From NCBI GenBank assembly GCA_001931535.1, contig CP016211.1:15763501-15827500 (forward strand): DNA of 64,000 bases, in the 5' to 3' direction. A program made the translations under genes and the position numbers. A model generated the notes under the pieces. The model did not search any database. It was not told the origin of the DNA and saw nothing but the letters and a program-made list of their open reading frames with translations. The stretch's first letter is position 1. Each line of letters starts with the position of its first letter. The DNA is from Minicystis rosea. GTDB lineage: Bacteria > Myxococcota_A > Polyangia > Polyangiales > Polyangiaceae. Positions 43,054 to 52,344 of this stretch are shown piece by piece.

Positions 43054-45399
43054 CTACCCATTCCCCGTCTTCTGGGCCTTGGAGGGACTGGCGCCTGACG
43101 GGGGCTGGCCGGCCCCGCGCTTCATCGCGCGTGAGGAGCGTTTCGCATTGAGGTCGATGCCCGGCTGTCTTGGCGCAGACTTCAGCGCCCCCAACTCCTT
43201 CGCGATGGCAGCCCCGTATTGGGCGAACACCTGGGGAAAGGCCTTTTCGAGATCTTCCAGGAAGCGCTTGCCCAGTCGATCCAGATCGATGAGCTCGGCC
43301 GTCGTAACCCACGTTCCCACGTCCAGCAACTTCAGGGCATTGTCGGCGACCTCTTGGTCGCTCGTCGGCTGTGCCGTGCGTTTCTCCCAGCTTGCCAGCT
43401 TGGCCAGCGCGTGAGCCTCGCCATGCCCGAGGGGGGTGGAGCCCCCATCTGGCGTGGGCTCGGAGAAAGTGGCGAACGGTGACTGTTGATAAATGGCCAC
43501 GTAACGCTCGATCCAGTCGTTGAGCTTCTGCGTCCATTCCGTCTGCGTGTTGGTCGATCCGACCTCACTCGTCACCTCCTGGATCAGGTTGACCCGGTCG
43601 CCGCGCGCCTTGTCGGAGTTACCGGCCTTCGCCACTGCCTGCGCCCACTGCTCGTCTTCGTTCAGCGTATGGAGCAGAGCGTTCATCACCTGATCGAGCG
43701 GCTGTCCGTCTCCAAACATCTTCCGCCAGGCCCGGCGCTCCAGGCTCCACGCGATGGTGTGCGAGGCCTGGCCTGCAAAGAACTGTGTCTCCGGCCGCTC
43801 GTCGGACAGCGCGACGGACTTCACGGTCACATTGCTCGCAGCGAGCACCGCGCCACTCGCAAGCGGCTCCGCTCGCACACGCGCCAGGAACGGCTCGCTC
43901 TCCATACTCTCATCGACAGTCGTCGCGTCGAGCGCAGCCATCCCCTGAGGCGACGTCGTGATGGGCCCCGGAAAGGGCGCCGTCGCAGAGAAAGTGCCAG
44001 TGGTCAACAGCTTCTTGAGGTCAGCCTTGTTGTATGACTTGGCCAGATCGGCGAGCTCGCCGGCGCTGGGGGCGCGCAATGCCCCATTGAGAAACAGGTT
44101 GGGAAACAACCGTTTCAATGCCGCCGCCCAGTCTTTGATGCCCTTGTACTTGATGGGCTCCGCGAGTGCAGCCTGGATGTCCAGAAGCTTGATGGCCTCT
44201 TGTGCAGCGCTGTCGCTGATGTTGGCGGCACTGCTGCCAGCGTCCCAGGCTTCGAGCTTTCGGAGCGCTCCGGCTTCGCCATGGCCTTTGGGTGTCTTGG
44301 ACACCTCCGAACCGTAGACCGTGAAGCTCGACTTTTGATAGAGCTTGATATATTGCGTCACCAAATAGCTCACATATCGATTCCAATCGGAGGTCGATCG
44401 TGGGCTTGCCTTCAAGCTCTCCGCCTGCGCGATGAGATTGGCACGAGCCTGCTGCGAGGCCGTGTTTTCGTCGTAGGCCTGGTCGGCCTTGGCCTCCTTC
44501 ACGAGGTTGTCCAGCACTGTGTCGGCCGTTCCCGCGAACAGCTTTTCCCACTCGCGCACCTTCACTTCCCAGGCCAGGATGTGTGAGCCCTGGTCAGGCT
44601 CCAGCTTGGTCGGCGGGCGCTTTCCTTTCGACATCTTGATGTCTCGGATCTGCACCACTGAGGCGGAGTCGGTCGAATGGCTCTTGTCCTCCAGGACGGC
44701 ATGGGCAGTGAAAGCCCCCTGGATGACGCCCCGTCCTGCCGTCGACGCGCGTGACGCCGACACGAGCCCCGTCTCCCCGCGAGCGGCGCGCCGGCCCAGC
44801 GTGTCGGCCTCCCGCTCGAGGTGGGAGCTATCGTTGATCCACACGGCCGGCTTCAACTGCCGTGTGGCCGCGACACGGCCTGCGCGCTGCTGAACGACGT
44901 GGACCAGCTCGTGCCCCAGGAGCGCTTGTCCCGCGCTGCTCTCCGGCCGGAACTGGCCAGGTGCGAAGTGAACGTGCTCGCCCTGCGTGTAGGCGAGGGC
45001 CCCGAGCGCTGCGGCGTGCGACGAACGCGGGTAGACCCGCACACTGGAGAAGTCGGCTCCGAACGCCGCCTCCATCTTGGCCCTCACCGGCGTCGGGATT
45101 CCCGTGGCATTGGCCATCCCTGCTGCTGGTCCCCGCCCGGGCGCCACTCCATGCTGGGCCTTGGCCTGAATCGGCGCGCCTCCCGAGAGGTCCAAAAGCT
45201 CCTGAGTGGCCTGGTTGCCCAAGGCTCTCTGGAGCCCGAGCACCCGCCCCTGCCACGTCACCGGCTCGGCCATGGGCTCTCGACCGAGCGCGTTCTCACC
45301 CCCGGCGGCGACGTGCGGAGACCGCACCCGCTCCGACGATGCCGTCCGCGTGGCGTTCTTCGCCTGAGCACCTGCTGAACCTTTTGCCGGAGCATGCAT
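43054..45399 (-). CDS. DUF4157 protein with duplicated C-terminal domain, candidate eCIS cargo
   Basis: A 781-residue protein. Residues 1-85 are a disordered leader with QRALGNQATQELLDLSGGAP, typical of eCIS cargo. DUF4157 follows (about 90-170): IPTPVRAKMEAAFGADFSSV, then HFAPGQFRPESSAGQALLGH and the metallopeptidase-like HELVHVVQQRAG. Next are two related domains: SHILAWEVKVREWEKLF ... GHGEAGALRKLEAW (about 271-383) and SHTIAWSLERRAWRKMF ... GHGEAHALAKLASWEK (about 544-671). The tail is basic (RSSRAMKRGAG, SPSKAQKTGNG). No known toxin motif. The ATG at 45399 follows GGAGGGAG. It is the last gene of the eCIS cluster, the usual place for cargo; function as a toxin is inferred. A relic of its leader lies at 25290. 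Confidence 0.85.
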   Translation of the reverse strand: MHAPAKGSAGAQAKNATRTASSERVRSPHVAAGGENALGREPMAEPVTWQGRVLGLQRALGNQATQELLDLSGGAPIQAKAQHGVAPGRGPAAGMANATGIPTPVRAKMEAAFGADFSSVRVYPRSSHAAALGALAYTQGEHVHFAPGQFRPESSAGQALLGHELVHVVQQRAGRVAATRQLKPAVWINDSSHLEREADTLGRRAARGETGLVSASRASTAGRGVIQGAFTAHAVLEDKSHSTDSASVVQIRDIKMSKGKRPPTKLEPDQGSHILAWEVKVREWEKLFAGTADTVLDNLVKEAKADQAYDENTASQQARANLIAQAESLKASPRSTSDWNRYVSYLVTQYIKLYQKSSFTVYGSEVSKTPKGHGEAGALRKLEAWDAGSSAANISDSAAQEAIKLLDIQAALAEPIKYKGIKDWAAALKRLFPNLFLNGALRAPSAGELADLAKSYNKADLKKLLTTGTFSATAPFPGPITTSPQGMAALDATTVDESMESEPFLARVRAEPLASGAVLAASNVTVKSVALSDERPETQFFAGQASHTIAWSLERRAWRKMFGDGQPLDQVMNALLHTLNEDEQWAQAVAKAGNSDKARGDRVNLIQEVTSEVGSTNTQTEWTQKLNDWIERYVAIYQQSPFATFSEPTPDGGSTPLGHGEAHALAKLASWEKRTAQPTSDQEVADNALKLLDVGTWVTTAELIDLDRLGKRFLEDLEKAFPQVFAQYGAAIAKELGALKSAPRQPGIDLNAKRSSRAMKRGAGQPPSGASPSKAQKTGNG

Positions 45400-45621
45400 G
45401 ATGGAACTCCCTCCAAGCGATGACGCTCTTCGGGCAGCGTTCGTGAGGAGCAAACGACCTACGTCACCGCCGAGAACGACAGCCCTCGTGGCTCGGGCGC
45501 GCCGACGCCCCTCAGGAGACGGCGGCGCGCGGCGCACTCTCGAGCTTCGAGGATGCCATTCGCCTTTCGCTCGCCTGGGTCGGCAGGACGATGGGAACGA
45601 CGCCTTTCGGAGAAGAGAACG

Positions 45622-47816
45622 TCACTCCCATGCGGTCCGCGGGATCGAGAAATACCGTTCGAACTCCGCCAGATCCTCGGGAAGGAACCCCTTGGAATAG
45701 TCGGCCACGTCTGGCTTGACGACGTGCTTGGAGACGGTCCTGGAGGGCGGCCCCAGCTTTCTCGCACCGTAATGCCACCCCGGATAGGGATTTTTGTTCA
45801 CGCCGTTGATCACATACTGCCCCGAGCGGGTGGGCACCTTCTGGATCTGGATGCGCCGGTAATCCACGGTGTCGTGCCACGCCTCCATGCGCTTCTTGTC
45901 GAGCGCCTCGTCCCCCTCGCCATAGACATCTTCGAAGTAGCGCACCGTGTAACCGAGCGCGGCCAGCGACTCCAGGTTGCCACTCCGCGCCCCGAGGTGC
46001 TTCACCTTGTGCTTGCGATGGAGGGCCTCGAAGACCTTGAACTGATCGATTCGCTTCGAAAAGTGGCGTCTTTCCCAGCCATCATCGTTCCAGAACTCGG
46101 TCAGGTTGATCACCTTGAACCCGGTGTCCGACGCGGTCGACGCGTCCGACGCGATGTCCGAGATCTTGTCTTTGCGGCGCGCCTTCTTGGCCTCGTCGAA
46201 GCCGGTCTCGCTGCTCTTGGGCTTGTCGCCCGCGATGATGACGTAGTCGTTGTTCGTCTCTTGCGCGAGCTTCACCAGTTGCCGGAGCCCCGTGAAGCTC
46301 GTGTCGTATTCCATGTGCGCGCCGCCCGTCTTGCCGGTGAAGCGAGACCAGAGGACGACGATGTTCTTCTGCTCATCATCCTTCGGGAGGCCCTTCTCGG
46401 CCAGGAAGTCCTCGATCTCGTCGCGCCTGGCATCGAAGGCCTGCCCCTTCGTCTCCCAGCCTTCCTGGACCGTCTGGCGGGACGACTCGGGGTTGGACTT
46501 GAAGTGCTGCGCGACGAACTTCGTGCCGAAGAACAGGTCCTCCAACCGGTGCGTGTTGACCTCCTCGCGGAAGTGTTCCTTCAAGGTCGTGCTCAGCGAC
46601 TGGTAATACTGGTCCTTGCTCTTGCCGAGCTGGGGGAAGGAAGAGTACGCCTGCGGGCTGGCCGTCCCCGTCTTGAAGCGATCCCCCTTGATCGACTCAC
46701 CGAGGAAGCCGGTCACCATGCCGGTCCGGTCCACACGCCCCGTCGCCGGCCTCGTCTTCCCAGGCTTCTTGGGGTCGGGCTTCTGGGGGTCGGCGAGGAT
46801 CATCATGCGCATGCTGGGCTCGAGCAGCATCGAGGCGCCGAACCCGTACATGTCGCCCGACGCATAGCCCGGGTAGATGACGAGCGGGGGGCATCGGTGG
46901 AGAGGCTGGAGATGCGCCCCCCGTAATCGCTGTGCTTGCTGATGATGTCGCGAACACCGTTGAACAGGTTGTTGTATTCGAACACCTCGTCCCTCCGAGC
47001 CAGATCCATCATCACGCCTTTGATGTGGTCCAAGCCCTCCGCGCCGAGATCGCCTTCGTCCGCGGTCGGCCCGACGTGGAACCAGAACTTGATGACGCCC
47101 TCGATCTCGCTCCAGCTCTTCTCGATCTGCTCTTCGGTGATGTCTTGCCCCCCGATCTCGAGCTTGCGCTGAACGGCGGGCGCGGCGGCGCTCGGCCCGG
47201 CTCGGCCGCCGGATCGGGCCGGCATCGCGTCGAGCAGCCCCTCCGCCGATCCCCCCGACACCACCCGCTCCGCCACCGCGTCCGCGTGGCGCTCGTAGGC
47301 GTCTCCGGCGCGCCCAACGCCGTCCGACGGCTGGAGGCCGTTCATCTGCTGCCACGCGTGCGCCGTCTCGTGTGCGGTCGTGCGCAGGTCGGGCGGTGGG
47401 CCGAACACCACGTCCTGTCCGACGGTGAACGCGCTCGCCTGCATGGTGCTCGTGCTCTTCTCCGCGCCGACGTGGGCCTGGACGTGGCTGATGTCATGAC
47501 GGCCGAAGGCGCGCTGGATCTGGTCCACGTGAGGCAGGGGCACGACGGGCGTGCGCAGCCCTTCCGCGGCCGCACGCCGGATATGGCTCGCGGGCAGGTT
47601 GTCCCCTCGCGGTGCTCCGCCGGCGCCTCCGAGGAGGCGCTGCACCACGCGATTGCCGAGCACCCGTTGCTGGAGGAGGAGGTTGTCGAGCACCTCGTGC
47701 GCGCTCGACGGCCTCTGGAGCGCGCAATGCTCAGGTGTGGTGGTGGGTGCACGTTTCGGAGCGCTCCTCCTCGCGGCCTGCCCCCTCGCGGCTTGAACCT
47801 TCTGCCCGATGAACAT
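45622..47816 (-). CDS. Second DUF4157 candidate eCIS cargo, split by a frameshift near 46885
   Basis: Two overlapping frames make one gene. From the ATG at 47816: a leader with LLQQRVLGNRVVQRLLGGAG, a DUF4157 domain with HVQAHVGAEKSTSTMQASAF and TTAHETAHAWQQMNG (HExxH near residue 148), then KSWSEIEGVIKFWFHVGP and SDYGGRISSLSTDAP. There the frame fails and the rest is one base away: PLVIYPGYASGDMYGFGASM to the stop at 45622. The site is a run of six C (near 46885); seven would restore one ~730-residue protein. The C-terminal part is Rossmann-like (NIVVLWSRFTGKTGGAHMEY, NNDYVIIAGDKPKSSE, HLGARSGNLESLAALGYTVR), recalling nucleotide-sugar transferases. Toxic glycosyltransferase activity is only a hypothesis. 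As written, the gene makes a 337-residue DUF4157 protein without the toxin part. Confidence 0.78.
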
Positions 47817-47929
47817 GACGACACCTCCTCGATGCCGAAGGCGAGCCTGAGCTCCAGTCGCTCACGACTGCCTCGTGATTTGCTCTCTCCAAGAGATGAC
47901 GCTCTCGCGTCACCTTCGTGAGCTCTCGC

Positions 47930-50086
47930 CTATCCCAGCACGGGATGGGCGAGCCACCGCGCGTCCACCACCTTGCCCATCTTCTGGTATTCCCGCCGCG
48001 CGGCCTGGAGCAGGTGACTCATGCGCACCGCCGTCGCCCCTTCGCTCGCCGCGAGGAACGCCGCCCCGAGCGCGATGTTGCGAATCACGCCGCCGGCGAC
48101 CTCGAGCCGCTTGGCCAAAAAGCCGAGGTCCACGTCCTCTGCCCGCGGCACCTCGTTTGGGAACACCCGCTCCCAGATCCGTCGCCGCTCGTCCTCACCG
48201 GGCATGGGGAAATCGACGACGAAACGGAGCCGCCGCACGAACGCATCATCCATGTTCTTGGCGAAGTTCGACGCCAGGATCACCACGCCTTCGTAAGCTT
48301 CGATGCGCTGGAGGAGATAGCTCGTCCCCAGGTTGGCGTTGCGATCGTGGGCGTCTTTCACCTCGGTGCGTTTGCCGAAGACCGCGTCGGCCTCGTCGAA
48401 GAAGAGCATCGCGCTCACGGCCTCGGCCTCGTCGAAGAGGCGCGCGAGCTGCTTCTCGGTCTCGCCGATGTACTTGCTCACGATGGCCGAGAGGTCGATT
48501 TGGTGGAGCCGCAGCCCGAGCTCTTTGGCGAGCACGCCGGCGGCCATGGTCTTGCCCGTGCCCGGAGGGCCGGAGAAGAGCGCGCCGAGGCCCTTGCCCA
48601 GAGCAAGCCTGTTGCCGAAGCCCCACTCGCCGAGCACTTTGCGGCGGTGCCGGACGTGGAAGAGGATCTCTTCGAGCCGCTGCTTCTGGTCGTTGGCCAG
48701 CACGAGGTCGTCCCAGCGCGCGGGGGTCGAGACCACCCGGGAGAGCGCGCCGAGGCGACGACTCGATTGCTGGCCGACGGCGGTGACGAGATCCTGGGCG
48801 GTCACCGGCTCACTGCGGGAGCATGAAAGGGAGCGGGCGGCGGCCGCGGCGTCTCGAATCTGCCCCCCGGTGAGCCGATAGGAGCTCGCCAGCATGTCGA
48901 TGTCGATGTCTGCGGCGAGGGCCTGCTCCCCGGCCAGCGCGGCGGCCCAGAGGATTCCCTGCTCGACCGGTCCGGGCCTCGCGATCTCGGCGCGCAGGAA
49001 AGCGCGCCGGTGCAGGGCAGAGGGCGGCTCCCAGGGGCCTGCCGCGCCGAGGAAGGTGAGCCCTTGATGTGCCTCGATGGCCTCGATGAGCGCGGCGCGG
49101 GCAACGGGCCTGTCTTCGTCGAAGAGCTGGCCCGCGTCTTCCCAATACAGCGCTCCGCCCGAGAGGAGGGCCTCTCGGCCGAACAGGGGCGCGAGCGCTT
49201 GAATCGTGACCTCGTCCGCGGAGGAGAGGCCCGTGACGACGCAGAGGGGCATCTCCAGCATCTCACAGAGCGCCTCGACCAGAGCCCGTTTGCCGACGCC
49301 GGGAGGGCCCTCCAGCGCGACGATCCTGGGCTCGCTCCGGCGGTCGGCGAAGCGGGCCAGACGGTCTTTGAGATCGTCCGGCAAGACGAGATCGCCGAGC
49401 TGCATCTTCGGCTGAACGAGCCGGAGAAAAGGGCGGAGGCGCATGTCGGGCGCATCCGAGCCGAGGAGGTGAGAGGTGATTCGCTCATCCACCTTGAAGG
49501 CGTGGCTCAGCAAAGGAGCGTGAGGCTCGCGCGCGTCGGTGAAGAGGTGAATGAGACCGTGGGCGCGGAGCGGTGCTTCGGGGGCGAAGCGCTCGCGCGC
49601 GGCGAACTTGGCCTCGAAGGACGAGCAGAGGAGCGAGAGGCAGAGATCGATGCTCGGCCGGCGGCGGCTCACGTCGTCTTGCAGATACGCATAGAGCCGC
49701 TCGATTCGGGTCTCGACCTCGGGCAAGAGGCCGATGAGGAGGACGTCGACGTCGAAGCGGCCGAGCCGGAAGAGGCGACTCAGGGCTTCGAGCCGAAGGG
49801 TGACACCGGAGAGGGTGCTCGCGCGGATGCGCGCCGTGATCGCGGACTCCACCTCTTCGAGGCCATCCTCGATGGCGGGCAGCTCCGGCGCTGCTGGGGC
49901 CTCCGCCCAGATGGGCTCTCCGAGCGGGCGCGCGAGGAGGGCGTCGACCTCCTCCTCCGAGATGACGAATCCGGGGAGCCCGCCGCCATGCGCCCGCCGC
50001 GCGCGCGCGACATGCGCGCGCACGAGGAGATCCACACGGGCGAGCTCGGCGAGGACGTGCTCCAGGGAGGAGGCGTAAGGGAGCAT
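47930..50086 (-). CDS. eCIS AAA+ ATPase (Afp15-type)
   Basis: A 718-residue AAA+ protein. An N-terminal helical region (1-230) precedes a first, degenerate ATPase domain with Walker A VALEGPPGVGKRALVEALCE near residue 260 (K-R instead of K-T/S) and GGALYWEDAGQLFDED. The second domain is intact: Walker A FSGPPGTGKTMAAGVLAKEL near 505, Walker B SAMLFFDEADAVFGKRTE near 557, a sensor ILASNFAKNMDDAFVRRLRF with Arg finger. Such ATPases are found in nearly all eCIS clusters and are needed for particle assembly or stability. It lies between the fibre gene (17 bp) and the cargo genes. Confidence 0.93.
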   Translation of the reverse strand: MLPYASSLEHVLAELARVDLLVRAHVARARRAHGGGLPGFVISEEEVDALLARPLGEPIWAEAPAAPELPAIEDGLEEVESAITARIRASTLSGVTLRLEALSRLFRLGRFDVDVLLIGLLPEVETRIERLYAYLQDDVSRRRPSIDLCLSLLCSSFEAKFAARERFAPEAPLRAHGLIHLFTDAREPHAPLLSHAFKVDERITSHLLGSDAPDMRLRPFLRLVQPKMQLGDLVLPDDLKDRLARFADRRSEPRIVALEGPPGVGKRALVEALCEMLEMPLCVVTGLSSADEVTIQALAPLFGREALLSGGALYWEDAGQLFDEDRPVARAALIEAIEAHQGLTFLGAAGPWEPPSALHRRAFLRAEIARPGPVEQGILWAAALAGEQALAADIDIDMLASSYRLTGGQIRDAAAAARSLSCSRSEPVTAQDLVTAVGQQSSRRLGALSRVVSTPARWDDLVLANDQKQRLEEILFHVRHRRKVLGEWGFGNRLALGKGLGALFSGPPGTGKTMAAGVLAKELGLRLHQIDLSAIVSKYIGETEKQLARLFDEAEAVSAMLFFDEADAVFGKRTEVKDAHDRNANLGTSYLLQRIEAYEGVVILASNFAKNMDDAFVRRLRFVVDFPMPGEDERRRIWERVFPNEVPRAEDVDLGFLAKRLEVAGGVIRNIALGAAFLAASEGATAVRMSHLLQAARREYQKMGKVVDARWLAHPVLG

Positions 50087-50102
50087 GAATGGCAGGCGCC
50101 CG

Positions 50103-51557
50103 TCAGAGCTTCATGATGAAGAAGACGGCGCGGTAGGGCGGCCGGTTCTCGTGCGGCGCATTTCCGCCCGTGGACTGCGAGTTCACATTGTTCTGAGTGG
50201 GGGTGTCGCCGGTAGCAAAGCTGCCGCCGTCACCGAAGTTCTTATCGTCCGTACCGTACGCACCGGGGACGACATGGGTGTGGGCAGGCATCTGGTTGAC
50301 GGTCAACGTGACCTGGTCCGCACCGCCGGTCGCACCCACGCTGTAGCTGCTGCCCGCGCCGACGACGAACTTGTCCCTGAGGTCCGGCGTGCCCTGGGTA
50401 CCGTCGCAGAGCGCCCAGCCGGCGGGGATGTCGGCGAGGGCGCCGGCCCACATGAGGATGAGGCCACGCGGCAACAGAGCCGCAGTGCTGAGCGCGGTGG
50501 TCTGTACGGTATCGTCCGGGAACTTGAACCCTCCAGTCGTGGAGTGGACGATCCCGGCGACCGCGAGCGGTGCGCCGGGAGAGGCCGCGCCGATACCGAC
50601 GTTGCCGTTCGCCTTCACGACGACCTTGGCGGTGGTCGCGCCCGCCGTCGCGCCCGGCGAGAGCACGATGTCACCGAACTCACGGAGCTCGAGGATGTTC
50701 TCGGAGCGCCGGAAGAGGATCTGATGGTTTGCGTCGCCGCTGCCGATCACGCCGCCGTCAGCGAACCGAATCGCGGTGTTCGCGTTGAGGTTGATGCCGT
50801 TCGCGACGCTCGACTCGACCGACGTAGTCTGGATGGTCCCATCGGGGAACTTGAACCCTCCGCTCTTCGAGCTGATCATCCCGGCGACCTCGAGCGGCGC
50901 GCCGGGCGTGGTCGTCCCGATGCCGACGTTGCCGGTGTTCGTGATCGTCACGAGCCGTGTGACCGACGTGTCACCCGCGGCGAAGTGCTCCACCACCAAG
51001 CTGTCATTGTCTTTGGTCCGGAGGTCGAAGCCGCCATCCTCGGGGCCGGTCAGCCGGAGGCCCGAGTAGGTGCGCGCGCTGGTGTCGACCTGCGTGACGG
51101 TGCCGCTCGCGTCGACGGTCAGGGTCGCGAGGACGACGTCGGGTGGGGCCACGGTGGAGAGCGGCTTGATGGAGATGCCCGGCGTCTGGGTGAAGCGCGT
51201 GTTCCCGGGGACGTACTTGGCGTCGGCCGGGTCCGTCGGCGTCTCCGCGAAGGCGATCACCACCGCGTGCGCGCCGGCCGCGATCCCGCTCGGCATCGGG
51301 GCCGTGGTCGTCGCAGCGAGGAGAATGAGCCGCCCGCTCCCGTCCACCGCGGCCCCCGGCGCGACGGCGACGGCCTTGGCGTTGGTGGTCGCGATCGTCA
51401 CCCCGAGCCCCTCGGTGATGCCCTGGAGGTGCTGCATGCGCGCGTGAAGCTGCTGCCGGTTGTCGTGGTAGTCCTGCTGATCGATGAAGTCGTTCGAGAG
51501 CAGGGACTGGCCGTTGTAATAGTTGATGCGCTTCGTGAAATAGTCGTTCGCCGTCAT
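50103..51557 (-). CDS. eCIS tail fibre / collar-domain protein
   Basis: A 484-residue fibre-like protein. The N-terminal part (1-150; YFTKRINYYNGQSLLSNDFI) probably docks to the baseplate. The middle has two repeats of a fibre motif (GNVGIGTTTPGAPLEVAGMI with GGFKFPDGTIQTT; GNVGIGAASPGAPLAVAGIV with GGFKFPDDTVQTT). The C-terminus is a phage tail-collar domain (RGLILMWAGALADIPAGWAL, CDGTQGTPDLRDKFVVGAGS, QMPAHTHVVPG) ending RPPYRAVFFIMKL. Collar domains bind receptors at fibre tips, so this protein may set target specificity (inference). It follows the tail protein by 10 bp and belongs to the operon. Confidence 0.88.
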   Translation of the reverse strand: MTANDYFTKRINYYNGQSLLSNDFIDQQDYHDNRQQLHARMQHLQGITEGLGVTIATTNAKAVAVAPGAAVDGSGRLILLAATTTAPMPSGIAAGAHAVVIAFAETPTDPADAKYVPGNTRFTQTPGISIKPLSTVAPPDVVLATLTVDASGTVTQVDTSARTYSGLRLTGPEDGGFDLRTKDNDSLVVEHFAAGDTSVTRLVTITNTGNVGIGTTTPGAPLEVAGMISSKSGGFKFPDGTIQTTSVESSVANGINLNANTAIRFADGGVIGSGDANHQILFRRSENILELREFGDIVLSPGATAGATTAKVVVKANGNVGIGAASPGAPLAVAGIVHSTTGGFKFPDDTVQTTALSTAALLPRGLILMWAGALADIPAGWALCDGTQGTPDLRDKFVVGAGSSYSVGATGGADQVTLTVNQMPAHTHVVPGAYGTDDKNFGDGGSFATGDTPTQNNVNSQSTGGNAPHENRPPYRAVFFIMKL

Positions 51558-51567
51558 GGCTTCTCCC

Positions 51568-52344
51568 TCAGGGCTCCGTGCCCAGGATCGTGTTGACGCC
51601 CGTGAGGATCCCTGCCCCGAAGCTCGGGAACGCGTCCGGATCGTCGTTGATTTGCATCGCCGCGTACTTGAGCTCGACGTGGTGATCCGCGGACAGCGCG
51701 GTCATGCCCACCTGGATGCCGGGGCCGTACTCCGGGTAGAGGTCCCGATCGTCGTTGATCTGCATCGGTGGGAACTCGATATCGAGCCCGTAGTACGAGT
51801 GCGCCGGCTTCTCGCGATCGACGATGGAGATGATCTGACGGACCGTGCGCGCCATGGCCAAGGCGTCATTGCCGCTCACCCTGACGATGACCTCGAAGTA
51901 GTGCTCCGGCGAGGCCGCGTTGAAGCGCGGCGGGATCAGGTCGTCGTCGTGATCCACCACGGAGACCGCCGCGGCCTGGGTGTCGAGCAGCTCCCTGAGC
52001 CCGGCCCGCGTGCCGCGCTTCTTGTAGAGCGGCACGACTTTGCCGATGAACGCGCGCCGCGTGGCGAGGTCCCAGTCGTCGCGCAGGGCGAGCGCTACCC
52101 ACCCTGCGAGCCAGGGAATGAAGTCTTCCGGGGCGAGATCCGGGTCGAAGAAGGTGTCAATCCGGTCGAGGATCTGCTCGATCCCCTCGGGCGGCGTCAC
52201 CCCCGGAGGCGGTGTCGTCCCCGGCGGCGGACCGCTCAGGATCCGCTCGAACGCGGTCAGGAAGGGGCCGATGAACGGGCCCTGTTGGAGCACCGCCGGC
52301 AGGTGATCCAGATACCGAGTCACGCCTCCGCTCACGGCAGCCAT
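51568..52344 (-). CDS. Phage tail protein (gpI-like, TIGR02242 type)
   Basis: A 258-residue baseplate-periphery protein. The core is helical with the family hallmark: FDPDLAPEDFIPWLAGWVAL, then ALRDDWDLATRRAFIGKVVP, LYKKRGTRAGLRELLDTQAA. A beta-rich C-terminal part follows (HYFEVIVRVSGNDAL, MQINDDRDLYPEYGPGIQVG repeated as MQINDDPDAFPSFGAGILTG). Proteins of this type (P2 gpI-like) link baseplate wedge and fibre. It overlaps the gene before it by 13 bp, typical of one operon, and is followed at once by the fibre gene. Confidence 0.88.
   Translation of the reverse strand: MAAVSGGVTRYLDHLPAVLQQGPFIGPFLTAFERILSGPPPGTTPPPGVTPPEGIEQILDRIDTFFDPDLAPEDFIPWLAGWVALALRDDWDLATRRAFIGKVVPLYKKRGTRAGLRELLDTQAAAVSVVDHDDDLIPPRFNAASPEHYFEVIVRVSGNDALAMARTVRQIISIVDREKPAHSYYGLDIEFPPMQINDDRDLYPEYGPGIQVGMTALSADHHVELKYAAMQINDDPDAFPSFGAGILTGVNTILGTEP

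Noticed and set aside
43054..45399. Nucleic-acid deaminase motif (HxE with PCxxC) for the GHGEA elements
   Set aside because: No PCxxC follows either copy, so the deaminase idea has no support.
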